Assembly (NCBI GenBank): GCA_030587365.1
Contig: JAUQZE010000007.1
Location: 110,907 to 174,906 of the forward strand
Length of the DNA: 64,000 nucleotides
Reading direction: 5' to 3'
Source of the DNA: Candidatus Freyarchaeota archaeon
Lineage (GTDB): Archaea; Asgardarchaeota; Jordiarchaeia; Jordiarchaeales; Jordiarchaeaceae
Part shown: in pieces, positions 27,294-35,166 of the stretch
Layout of the letters: each line of letters opens with the position of its first letter
Numbering within the stretch: the stretch's first letter is position 1
Made by a program: the position numbers and the translations under genes
Notes under the pieces: model-generated
The model's input: the letters and a program-made list of their open reading frames with translations, nothing else
Told to the model about the DNA's origin: nothing
Database searches by the model: none

Positions 27294-27311
27294 GGAATCT
27301 CAAACATCAAT
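27294..27311. repeat. 18-nt exact repeat shared with 8031-8048
   Basis: GGAATCTCAAACATCAAT occurs here in the divergent GT intergenic region and again downstream of ubiX at 8031-8048, in the same orientation. No function is visible. Confidence 0.4.
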
Positions 27312-27429
27312 TATCTATCTCGGTCAAAGTGTTCAGAGAGTAATTCTTTCTAAGAAAAAGGTTTTAAAATGATTTATTGTTAAGTACGAGAGTGTAATTC
27401 TCTAAAAGTAGCATGAGGCGATATAATAA

Positions 27430-28350
27430 ATGGTGTTGTCCGTTTCCGTTGTTTTGTGCGCGTTCAATCGAAAGAACGATGTGACGGAGTGTTTGGAGAG
27501 TATTCTGAAACAGAATTACTCCAATTTTGATGTATGGGTTGTAGATGATGCCTCAACAGATGGAACTTATGAATTCTTGAAAAAGAAATTTGGAGACAAT
27601 AAAAAATTTCACATTATTAGAAACGATACGGAAATGGGAAACACCCGTTCTAGGAATATGGTTATGCGTGAATCTAAGGGGGAAATCCTAGTTTCCACGG
27701 ACGATGACTGTATAGTGCATCAAAACTGGATAGCAAATCTGGTTAAAGTGTTTGAGGAATCACCCCAAATCGGCCTTGTAACCGGTAAAGTACTTCCCAT
27801 ATTTTATAAAAAGGTTCCACTATGGTTGGAGCCTCCGATCTATCCGATACTAGCAATAAGAACAGAAAATAAGCGTTCCGAAGCGCTGAATCCTTATGGT
27901 TGTAACATGGCGGTTCTTAGAAGTGTTATGGAGAAAATCAACTTTCTAAATGAGGACATTACCAGAAAATATGGCGGCCTCTATTCCGGAGAGGATACAG
28001 ATCTAGGATTAAGAGTGAGGGCTGCGGGATATAAGGTGGTTTATACTCCAGCTGCGGTCGTAGACCACAAAATGTTCCCAGAACGTTTATCAAAAGAGCA
28101 TTTCATTAGACGTGCTCTATACTTTGGCCTGTCCGAGAAAGTCTATGCTGGCTCAAATATGTGGAAACTGCTGGACGGAACCGCTAACATAATAATATTC
28201 CTATTCAAGTTTATTGCGAAATCCAAATTCTCAACTTTAACTCTTATAGCCTACAAAACGGGTTTTATGATCGGAGCACTGGGAGGAGACGAGGGGGTTC
28301 TTGAGAGATGGAGAGAATGGTTTATGCGGCTGGCCCAAAAAACCAAGTAA
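27430..28350 (+). CDS. GT2-family glycosyltransferase
   Basis: 306 residues from ATG 27430. Motifs SVVLCAFNRKNDVTECLESILK, VWVVDDASTDGTYEF, NTRSRNMVMRESKGEILVSTDDDCIV and YSGEDTDLGLRVRAAGYKVVYTP identify a paralogue of the divergent gene at 26240 with the same layout and length. Both flank a ~270-nt region and presumably serve one glycan pathway. Intact. Confidence 0.88.
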   Translation: MVLSVSVVLCAFNRKNDVTECLESILKQNYSNFDVWVVDDASTDGTYEFLKKKFGDNKKFHIIRNDTEMGNTRSRNMVMRESKGEILVSTDDDCIVHQNWIANLVKVFEESPQIGLVTGKVLPIFYKKVPLWLEPPIYPILAIRTENKRSEALNPYGCNMAVLRSVMEKINFLNEDITRKYGGLYSGEDTDLGLRVRAAGYKVVYTPAAVVDHKMFPERLSKEHFIRRALYFGLSEKVYAGSNMWKLLDGTANIIIFLFKFIAKSKFSTLTLIAYKTGFMIGALGGDEGVLERWREWFMRLAQKTK

Positions 28351-28455
28351 ATCTACGAAGTTTTAAAACAAAAAATCTGAATCAAACGGGAAGATAATAA
28401 ATAATTAGGAATTCAAATACCGATGAAAAGTATACTTTTGTAGAAAAAATTTGGA

Positions 28456-28821
28456 ATGGTGCTTTTGATGGAGGATTTTGAAATTTACTGTTTTGCTGAG
28501 AAAATGAAGGCGTTTTCAATTATTTTTTCGTCTATCCTTACAAGGTACTCAAACTATTTGAACGATAATAAGGAACCAGAATCAAAGGAAGTTATTTGGT
28601 GGATACTGGATGAGATTTCTCGTGAAGCAAGTATAGCAGTCAATGTTACGAAATCCGATTTTCTTTTTAATGCACTAAAATTATTTAATGAAGCAGGAGA
28701 AAGCGTGATCGCAGGTAATGTTGAAGACGCGATCAGAAAAATGGCTGAAGCAACAACGAGGATCACCACTGAGGCAGATAGGACTCTTCGAAAAATAGAA
28801 GGGAAAAAAGAGAGAAAATAA
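28456..28821 (+). CDS. Small helical protein, unknown
   Basis: 121 residues from ATG 28456, with an alternative ATG at 28468. The protein is all helical (FAEKMKAFSIIFSSILTRYSNYL, VIWWILDEISREASIAVNVTKSDFLFNALKLFNEAGES, DAIRKMAEATTRITTEADRTL), recalling small four-helix bundles. No catalytic motif was seen and no family is assigned. Confidence 0.5.
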   Translation: MVLLMEDFEIYCFAEKMKAFSIIFSSILTRYSNYLNDNKEPESKEVIWWILDEISREASIAVNVTKSDFLFNALKLFNEAGESVIAGNVEDAIRKMAEATTRITTEADRTLRKIEGKKERK

Positions 28822-28940
28822 CCTACTACTAATAGCAGATTTACCCGAATTGTTTTCCTAATCTAATTTAATTACTAACAATTGATTGCTAGCCATTGTT
28901 TTCAAACGACTGCATTGCAGACCTTTAGTTATGCTCATTG

Positions 28941-29528
28941 TTAAACTGGATAAACTGTGGCACTAAGAATTAAAATCATATGCAAGTTTCCATTTGCAGT
29001 TACTCGAAACGGGAGACTACCAGTATTATTGTTCAATGGGGTAAGTAATCCGACAAATCCGAAACACTCATCTACAGTGCGCCAACCACTCGGCCAAACG
29101 TTTTTCATTAGAGCACCGTATACGAATAATGTTACGTTTCCATTGAGATTGTTCATTGGAACAAACGGTGTATACCAATCCGTCCATGCGGAATGCCACC
29201 CCGTAGTTCCATTACCTATTGATATTCCAGGGACTATGCCATATGGCGTTGCAGCTACAACTACAAACATCATTATGTCACCGCTCTCCTGAACATAATA
29301 TGCATCAAGGTTGGTAACAAGACTGAAAGGACCCTGTTTGCCTTCGATGTCATTAGCATTAACTTGGGAAGCGTATAGGTTGTTCACTTGATAAGCGTAT
29401 AGGTTAGAAGTCCAAAGATTCATGGCGGAATAAGTAACTTGATTACCTGAAGCTGCAAGGGCAAACGCTGAAAAGGTCGCTGCTATCATAACAGTTAGTA
29501 GTACGCCAATTAGCTTTTTCTTTCTCAT
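28941..29528 (-). CDS. Secreted protein with signal peptide, unknown
   Basis: 195 residues with a clear signal sequence (MRKKKLIGVLLTVMIAATF, cleavage likely after ALAAS). The mature part is rich in Asn, Thr, Tyr and Trp, with several N-x-S/T sequons, as in archaeal surface proteins. There is no enzyme motif. It may be glycosylated by the nearby transferases, which is inference from context. Confidence 0.65.
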   Translation of the reverse strand: MRKKKLIGVLLTVMIAATFSAFALAASGNQVTYSAMNLWTSNLYAYQVNNLYASQVNANDIEGKQGPFSLVTNLDAYYVQESGDIMMFVVVAATPYGIVPGISIGNGTTGWHSAWTDWYTPFVPMNNLNGNVTLFVYGALMKNVWPSGWRTVDECFGFVGLLTPLNNNTGSLPFRVTANGNLHMILILSATVYPV

Positions 29529-29633
29529 TTCAGTTCACATCCGTTACTATGCTCACTGTTATTTTAAGATTAATCGAGTCTAATTATAGGTTTGCTATTA
29601 GGCAAAGGAGAATAAAAAGTTTTAGGTGCATCT

Positions 29634-30134
29634 TTATATATGGTTGTCTCGAACCGTTTTGACAGTTTCTAAAAGAAGGGTATCTATTCCCTCACCACTT
29701 TTAGCATTAATAGTGACCACTTGCGTATCGGGCACCTTTAAAATATCCTTAATTTCATCTGTCGAGGAACTCTCTTCGGAATTCTTCTTGTTCACTACCA
29801 CTATGGTAGGCACCTTTTTATCCTCTACTAGTTCTTCATAAATCTCACGTGCTTTCGAAAAAGATGCAGGATTACTGTTTTCCACTACTAGAATTAAAGC
29901 ATTCATACCCTTAGACAAAGATTTTCGAACTACTGAAAAATGGTCAGAACCAGGAGTTCCAAAAAAGTGAAATCGCGAATCATTCACATCACAATACGTG
30001 TAATCCATACCAACTGTAGACCCCTCACACTCCATCCGAATAGATTTCTTACCGCCGAATTCAGCCAATTTTGAAACCATTTCCGTTTTGCCGCTAGCTC
30101 GCGGACCCGCCACCACAACCTTAAAATGCGGCAT
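29634..30134 (-). CDS. Small Ras/Arf-like GTPase
   Basis: 166 residues from ATG 30134 after GAGGGAG. G1 is GPRASGKTE (residues 9-17). The switch II region reads FFGTPGSDHFSVVRKSLSKGMNALILVVE (GTPG replaces the usual DTPG/DxxG). G4 is VVVNKKN (NKKN rather than NKxD), and a G5-like TINAKSGEG is near the end. The two altered motifs are worth noting, since the Asp of NKxD gives guanine specificity. Likely works with the roadblock and longin-like proteins in this window. Confidence 0.82.
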   Translation of the reverse strand: MPHFKVVVAGPRASGKTEMVSKLAEFGGKKSIRMECEGSTVGMDYTYCDVNDSRFHFFGTPGSDHFSVVRKSLSKGMNALILVVENSNPASFSKAREIYEELVEDKKVPTIVVVNKKNSEESSSTDEIKDILKVPDTQVVTINAKSGEGIDTLLLETVKTVRDNHI

Positions 30135-30437
30135 TACACTCCCTCAACAACACTGAATTTTAGTTCTTAATTAGCATCCTTCACCAATAAATAACTTTCG
30201 CTAATATTAAAAAGCCAGTACTTCGCAGGAGAAGGAGCCTCAATAAAGCAAAAATGATTAACAAAATATAGAATAAGAACTAAAATTAAAGGAAATACCC
30301 CAAAAAACACGATAAGATAGAAGGAATTCTAATATTTATTTACCAAAAAGACAAAGATTTTATGGCTTTTGGAGAGTTTAACCCCACAATTTATTTTAAG
30401 CGTAATCAGAGATTGGAAGAGCGGCCCCCTGCGGGGG

Positions 30438-30477
30438 GTGTCCCCGAGGTCTTCCCTTTCGGGTTTCGGACATCGGA
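30438..30477 (-). promoter_or_regulatory. Candidate archaeal SECIS element in the 3' UTR of vhuU
   Basis: Directly after the vhuU stop the transcript reads GATGTC-CGAAA-CCC-GAAA-GGG-AA-GACCTC. A lower stem (five of six pairs), a GAA-containing 5' internal loop, a short CCC/GGG upper stem with a GAAA loop and A on the 3' side match the known archaeal SECIS layout (GAA opposite A, GC-rich apical stem, 3' UTR position). A further GC-rich stem follows. Folded by eye only. Confidence 0.5.
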
Positions 30478-30627
30478 TCAATCAGAGCCTATCACAATCT
30501 CTTTGTTCACGATCTCCTTACCCTCATCATCGAGGATAATGAGATGAGCGGAACACGAGAGTCAGCAGTCGTAGGATCGCATAACCATTTCCAGAAGGTT
30601 AAGAATCTTCGGGTCGATTTCCGGCAT
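30478..30627 (-). CDS. vhuU: VhuU-like selenoprotein: C-terminal Ni-binding subunit of the hydrogenase (TGA at 30562-30564 read as Sec)
   Basis: 49 codons (ATG 30627, SD GGAGGA 10 nt upstream), ending in TGA at 30478. It corresponds to the C-terminus of [NiFe]-hydrogenase large subunits: EIDPKILNLLEMVMRSYDC, then TGA, then LSCSAH. With Sec at TGA the Ni-ligand motif U-x-x-C-x-x-H is complete. The residue before Sec is Cys instead of the usual Pro. About 20 further residues follow the His. mvhA just upstream lacks this segment, and the gene order D-G-A-U matches Methanococcus vhu operons, where VhuU is a tiny Sec-containing subunit. Other genes here end in TGA, so TGA is not generally recoded. 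Confidence 0.8.
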
Positions 30628-30656
30628 ATTTTCCTTATCCTCCAGATTTTTTATTC

Positions 30657-31970
30657 TTAAGTTTTTATCATGGGTTTGGGTAGCTTCAATTTTTCAAGAA
30701 TCTTATCCTCAAATACTTGCTTAGCCGTCACCAAGATTGACTTTTCCACCGTAGCTATGTTATGATTGGTGGCGACAATCAGGTTAGCTTTGGTGCATAT
30801 TCCCTTGTCATCCGACCAGTAGTGATGTATGAGTGTTCCACGAGGAGCTTCCACTATGCCTACACCGTTACCCTGCTTGGGCTCCACGTCTGCGAGCTTA
30901 ACGTCAGTACTCACTATGTCAGGGTCTTCAAGTAGAATCTTTGCCTTCTCCACAGCTTCAACCAGTTCAACTATCCTAGCCCAATTATAGGCGAGAGTGG
31001 CGTTGCATGGTCTGCCAACAGCATCTCTATATTCCTTGAGGGCTTCTTGAGCCAAAGGGGTCTCCATTTTATCGACAACATTTAAGCGCGGCAAAGGCCC
31101 TGCGCGCCAAATTCCGTCCGGATATCCCGCTGGCTTATAGAATATGTGCGTCGCATAGGAGTAAGGTGCTACATGTTCAGCTATGTATTCCAAGTAATCT
31201 TTCTTCGGGAAATCTGCAACAATTTTACCGTCGGGGCTCATAACCCTAACCGTTGCCTTCCCAAAGATGGTGTGTGTGCCTTCATTAGCGAGACCTACGT
31301 AGTATGAATCAAAAACTCCAAGCTTTGTTATAACATCCAAATAGTCAGTAACAACCTTCTTAGCAAGGTCTACAGTAAAGGTAGTAAGCTCCAGTGCCCT
31401 GTCAATCCTCTTCAACTGCTCATCGCGTTCTTCTTCAGTCATAGATTTAGACTGACCACCAGGAATGGAAGTAACTGGGTGTATAGCTCTTCCGCCTATA
31501 AGGAAGCAAAGCTCTTGTCCGATTTTCATCAATTCAATCGCTTTTTTACCCGCATCGGGTAGATTCTTAATTACTGTAACCACGTTACGATACTTCGGCT
31601 CAGCGAGAGGACCTAACAGAAAGTCTGGCGCAGCTAAGGCGTAAAAGTGTAGAGCGTGGCTGGAAATGTATTTTGCCTGTAAGAGGAGCTCTCTAAGCTT
31701 TAACGCGGGCAGGGGTGGGGTAACATCCCAGGCAACCTCGACAGCACTTATCGCGGCTAGGTGGTGAGCCTCCGGACAGATACCGCAAATCCTAGGCGCT
31801 ATCCGAACCACCCGCTCCATCAAACGGCCTTCTAGGAATTTTTCAAAGAAACGCGTAACTACTACACCGAAATGGGCCTCTTCTACCCTGTTATTTTTGC
31901 CAAGCTTTATTACGATTTTTCCATGTCCCTCAAGTCTGGTTGCTGGTTCAATAACAATTTCTTTACTCAT
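30657..31970 (-). CDS. mvhA: F420-non-reducing [NiFe]-hydrogenase large subunit, C-terminus split off
   Basis: 437 residues. The N-terminal RICGICPEAHH (C62, C65) provides two of the four Ni-Fe ligands, and the body matches MvhA/VhuA (ALHFYALAAPDF, GGRAIHPVTSIPGGQSK, VEAPRGTLIHHY). The C-terminal CxxC is absent because the frame ends at 30657; the missing part is encoded by vhuU 30 nt downstream. Three bases separate it from mvhG. Cytoplasmic hydrogenase that feeds electrons via MvhD to HdrABC for flavin-based bifurcation. Confidence 0.95.
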   Translation of the reverse strand: MSKEIVIEPATRLEGHGKIVIKLGKNNRVEEAHFGVVVTRFFEKFLEGRLMERVVRIAPRICGICPEAHHLAAISAVEVAWDVTPPLPALKLRELLLQAKYISSHALHFYALAAPDFLLGPLAEPKYRNVVTVIKNLPDAGKKAIELMKIGQELCFLIGGRAIHPVTSIPGGQSKSMTEEERDEQLKRIDRALELTTFTVDLAKKVVTDYLDVITKLGVFDSYYVGLANEGTHTIFGKATVRVMSPDGKIVADFPKKDYLEYIAEHVAPYSYATHIFYKPAGYPDGIWRAGPLPRLNVVDKMETPLAQEALKEYRDAVGRPCNATLAYNWARIVELVEAVEKAKILLEDPDIVSTDVKLADVEPKQGNGVGIVEAPRGTLIHHYWSDDKGICTKANLIVATNHNIATVEKSILVTAKQVFEDKILEKLKLPKPMIKT

Positions 31971-31973
31971 ATT

Positions 31974-32885
31974 TTATTTCGCCTTCCTTACGGTTTTTGA
32001 TACTATGCCCGATGGCAGGAAGAAGTTATAAAAGGTTCCGGCAACATCGCCGACCTTTTCTACAAGTTCCTCTGGGCTTATTGCCTCATAATCTACTATC
32101 GAGCCCAGTGCGCTAATCATCTTAGCCCCTTGGTCTATCACATTCGGTCCCGGACCGTAGCATCCCCTACAGGGCATCCCCGCCTTCGTACACAAGGCAC
32201 CGCAGCCTTCACGTGTCGCGGGCCCCATACAAATGTATCCCTGTTCCAATAAACACTTCTTTGGATCCGGTATCCCTTCATAATCTCTCTTCAACTGTTT
32301 GATAGTGATCACTTCTGACTTTTCTCTTGGACACTCATCACATAGGGTACGGTTTGGGGGGGGCGGCAGCTCGCCTTTTAACAGACCCACTAGTGCATCT
32401 TTAATGTTCTGTGAGGTCACTGGGCAACCGGGGAGAAAAATTTCGAAATTCACTATTTTCCTGTTCGGTATAAGGAAGTCTAGCATCTTTGGAACATCTT
32501 CATCAGGAATAGAAGGTTCTTCAAGACTTTCGGCTTCCGTAAATTTACGTTTTAAAGCTTCATCCATAGTGGAAAGATTAAGCAATCCATAGATTCCACC
32601 GTAGGTGGAACAGCTGCCCAGTGAAATCAGAGTTTTGCACTTCTTCCTCAAAGTTTTCAAGATATGGACATCTTCCTCTGTCCTACAGACACCTTCAACA
32701 ATACCGACATCGATTGAACCATCCTTGTAACCCTCTAAATCCTTGTACTTAAAATCGGTCACTACATGCCAGAAGAGAATGTCCAACTCCGGCAGAATGT
32801 CCAATAGTGCTTCGTGATTATCCAATAATGATTGGTAGCAGCCCCAACAACTAGCCAATGAAACCATAGCTACTTTAACAGGCAT
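31974..32885 (-). CDS. mvhG: F420-non-reducing hydrogenase small subunit
   Basis: 303 residues. Cysteines for the Fe-S relay are seen in ASCWGCYQSLLD (residues 12-20), GSCSTYGG, PGCPVTSQN and the C-terminal set CDECPREK, CMGPATREGCGALCTKAGMPCRGCYGP. No twin-arginine leader, as expected for the cytoplasmic Mvh type. SD GGAGG precedes ATG 32885. It transfers electrons from the Ni-Fe site of MvhA/VhuU to MvhD. Confidence 0.95.
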   Translation of the reverse strand: MPVKVAMVSLASCWGCYQSLLDNHEALLDILPELDILFWHVVTDFKYKDLEGYKDGSIDVGIVEGVCRTEEDVHILKTLRKKCKTLISLGSCSTYGGIYGLLNLSTMDEALKRKFTEAESLEEPSIPDEDVPKMLDFLIPNRKIVNFEIFLPGCPVTSQNIKDALVGLLKGELPPPPNRTLCDECPREKSEVITIKQLKRDYEGIPDPKKCLLEQGYICMGPATREGCGALCTKAGMPCRGCYGPGPNVIDQGAKMISALGSIVDYEAISPEELVEKVGDVAGTFYNFFLPSGIVSKTVRKAK

Positions 32886-32905
32886 TGTTCAAAACCTCCA
32901 ATAAC

Positions 32906-33365
32906 TTACTCCTTATCTTTTCTAAGCGGACTAGGTCCCAACTCCTTCAGTTTTTTCACAAAATCGTTCATAACTTCAACCAAAACATTACCTTCACTGG
33001 CTGAAATCCACTCCAACCTTAATCGCTCAGGTTCAATCCCGAGCTGTTCAATCAACTTTTCAAGAAGCCTAATTCTCTCCTCCGCCCTATAGTTTCCGGT
33101 AACATAGTGACAGTCACCGTGATGACACCCCGCAATAAGCACACCATCAGCACCCAACTCAAAAGCCTTCAAAACAAACTGAGGATCAACACGACTACTA
33201 CACATAACCCGAATAAACCTGGCATTCGGAGGATACTGCATCCTACTAGTACCCGCCATATCAGCGCCGGCGTACGAACACCAATTCTGCGCCGTGTAGA
33301 CAAACCTACGCAGCATTGCAGAAGATGCCGACAATTCTTGGTTCAAATTCTCCGTTTTTACCCAT
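32906..33365 (-). CDS. mvhD: MvhD [2Fe-2S] electron-transfer subunit, split by a 31-nt mRNA intron (join 32906..33284,33316..33365, complement)
   Basis: Exon 1 starts at ATG 33365 (GGTGAAAG upstream) and encodes MGKNGEFEPRIVGIFC. Exon 2 continues WCSYAGADMAGTSRMQYPP, then VMCSSRVDPQFVLKAFELGADGVLIAGCHHGDCHY. Unspliced, exon 1 meets TAG after 19 codons and exon 2 has no good start; the only long frame begins inside the intron and lacks the first cluster cysteine. Splicing 33285-33315 gives GIFCNWCSYAGAD, the invariant N-terminal motif, and a normal 142-residue protein (429 nt joined). MvhD links the hydrogenase to HdrA. Confidence 0.92.
33285..33315 (-). other. 31-nt BHB intron within mvhD pre-mRNA
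   Basis: On the minus strand, central helix CTGC (33321-33318) pairs with GCAG (33290-33287). Both bulges are AAT, each cut after AA (between 33316/33315 and 33285/33284). The inner helix is GCTG-C-GTAG with CTAC-A-CGGC, having one mismatch, one G-U pair and a six-base loop. The outer helix is poor, so this is a relaxed BHB. Splicing restores both frame and motif. Confidence 0.88.
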
Positions 33366-33376
33366 CGTCTTTCACC

Positions 33377-34003
33377 TTGTTTCAGTAATGTTTTTTTGAA
33401 GTTGCAACAGTTATTTTGTTTTGTTCATGTTTTTTATTATCATTAGAGGGATAGTTTTCCCACGCGTGTTTTTAGGAGAGATTTTTTCGTGGTTTACAGT
33501 TATTTTTGATATTTAATGCTTTCGTTATCTTTAATCACTAATTTTTTAAAAAAAATAACTGACCGAAATTATTTCTACCTAGAGCTGAATTAGCTACATT
33601 TTTCATGCAACGCGTTTTTTTAAAAAAAATAAGAGCTTCTTGGGTTAAGTCGACTCTTGTTTTGCTTTGGTCAAGTATAATTACATTTTTGATTTCAAAC
33701 AATCACATATAAACGGATACAGAGACTCGTTTAAAGTAATATCCTAGTTCAAGAGAATTAAAAGGACAGACCCCTCAACAACTTCCACAAAAACCAATCC
33801 CCCTCATCAATTAGAGATTCCAATACCGGCACTCTAAGCAAAGTGTAGACATATACAAAGCTTATAAGATGATGGTTCTCTTTTTTAAGACCTATGACAC
33901 CCTTAAGATTATTAGATATAGTAAGGTCTTTTACTTGTTTACAGATGAGTCCAAAAATAGCGTAACTTAGAGAGTTCGCTTGGAAATTTGCTGGTGGCTG
34001 CGT
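33377..34003. other. Intergenic region between mvhD and the methyltransferase gene
   Basis: T-rich spacer of ~625 nt. It holds the mvh/hdr shared element (33454-33529) and the promoter of the plus-strand methyltransferase. No gene was seen in the rest. Confidence 0.5.
33454..33529 (-). promoter_or_regulatory. Shared mvh/hdr promoter-leader element, copy A (mvhD)
   Basis: About 75 nt nearly identical to 37184-37259 upstream of hdrA. On the minus strand it contains the TATA-like AGCATTAAATATC (33508-33520), then a conserved AACTGTAAACCACG, and ends with ACGCGTGGG. CCACG and CGTGG can pair as a hairpin in the 5' leader. It lies ~90 nt ahead of the mvhD ATG. Confidence 0.7.
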
Positions 34004-35032
34004 GTGACAACTTTGGGAGTTTTGTTTAAAACTGTACGAGGGCTTGAAGAACTCGCCTCACAGGAGATTCTTGAGAAACTAAGTGTTATCAAGTTGATTC
34101 TTTTCCCCTACGGCCCCCGTGGATGGATTAAGTGTGAGATAGAGGACTATTCACTTAAGGATGTAGAGAGATTAAGATCCATAATTGAGGCGCATGTAAT
34201 TTTACGGGAGGAGGAATATGACGAGGGATTCTCAATTGATCATTTTGCTGACGCCGTAGTAAAGGAGATTCCTGTTTACGCGCCTCACGCTCGAAGAATT
34301 ACAGTTTCAGCCTACTCAAGTCACAGAAAGCCAAGCCAAAAGGAGATACAAGGGGCACTTGCGAAAAGAATCGTCAAGGAACTTAACGCCGAGTGCAACC
34401 TTAAGAATTACGACACCGCCCTAAGAATAACCCTGCTCAGGAGAGTAGCGCTTGCAACCATCAACCTAGAAATACAGCCAGGAAATATGCCAAAGAAACT
34501 TGAGACCCACCCAACACCAATACTTCCCCCAATAGCGTATTGCATGGTCAGATTAGCGTCTCCACATGAAGGCGAACAACTGCTCGACCCAATGTGCGGT
34601 TGTGGAACAATACCATGCATGGCAGCATTGGAGTGGAAAAACCTTAGGGCTACAGGTTCAGATATTTCAAGTACATATATATCCTGCGCCAAGAGAAACG
34701 CTGAAACATTAGAAGTAGCAGACAGAGTAAATTTTATGGTAAGCGACGTAACTGAACTTGCAGATAAAGGGGTCGAGGCGGATATAATTGCAGTCAACCC
34801 ACCATACGGGATAGCTTTACCAACACAAAGCGAAGTAGGGAAGTTATGTAATGCAATATTTGACTTAGCCTATAAGGTTCTGTCACAACAGGGCAGAATC
34901 ATCATAGTCACACCCTACCCTCAACTCGTCGAGAAAGCGGCAGATAAAAAGAAGTTCCAGATTACCAACACCTACGGAATCCGCGAAGGGGAATTACCAA
35001 GAACCATCCAAATCATCAAAAAATTAGAATAA
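34004..35032 (+). CDS. THUMP-domain tRNA (guanine-N2) methyltransferase, Trm14/TrmN-like
   Basis: 342 residues from GTG 34004, with GGTGG 6 nt upstream; the frame runs 8 codons further. Residues 1-160 comprise a ferredoxin-like and THUMP region (KTVRGLEELASQEI, ISAYSSHRKPSQKEIQG-type stretch), and ~180-342 a Rossmann methyltransferase with LLDPMCGCGTIPCMAAL (SAM site) and the catalytic VNPPYGIAL (NPPY). The family makes m2G in tRNA. Monocistronic, between mvhD and hdrA on the other strand. Confidence 0.9.
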   Translation: MTTLGVLFKTVRGLEELASQEILEKLSVIKLILFPYGPRGWIKCEIEDYSLKDVERLRSIIEAHVILREEEYDEGFSIDHFADAVVKEIPVYAPHARRITVSAYSSHRKPSQKEIQGALAKRIVKELNAECNLKNYDTALRITLLRRVALATINLEIQPGNMPKKLETHPTPILPPIAYCMVRLASPHEGEQLLDPMCGCGTIPCMAALEWKNLRATGSDISSTYISCAKRNAETLEVADRVNFMVSDVTELADKGVEADIIAVNPPYGIALPTQSEVGKLCNAIFDLAYKVLSQQGRIIIVTPYPQLVEKAADKKKFQITNTYGIREGELPRTIQIIKKLE

Positions 35033-35166
35033 AAGAAGAAAACCAGAGATACCTCATATCAAACCATTTTTGAATTCTTCCAGACTCAGATATGTTATCA
35101 CGCTTACTGAAAGATTTCTTGGGAAGTGTTTTAAAAAAAGAAGAAAGAAAAAAATGTGATTCAATT

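Noticed and set aside
30362..30547. 61-residue plus-strand frame over the vhuU 3' region
   Set aside because: Antisense to vhuU and its SECIS-like structure; no support as a gene.
30562..30564. TGA in vhuU removed by splicing
   Set aside because: The spacing U-x-x-C-x-x-H is already exact, so removal of any bases would break the Ni-ligand motif.
30628..30660. An intron joining mvhA to vhuU into one large subunit
   Set aside because: No complementary 4-nt helix or bulge pair was found across the gap, and vhuU has its own SD and ATG, as in methanococcal operons.
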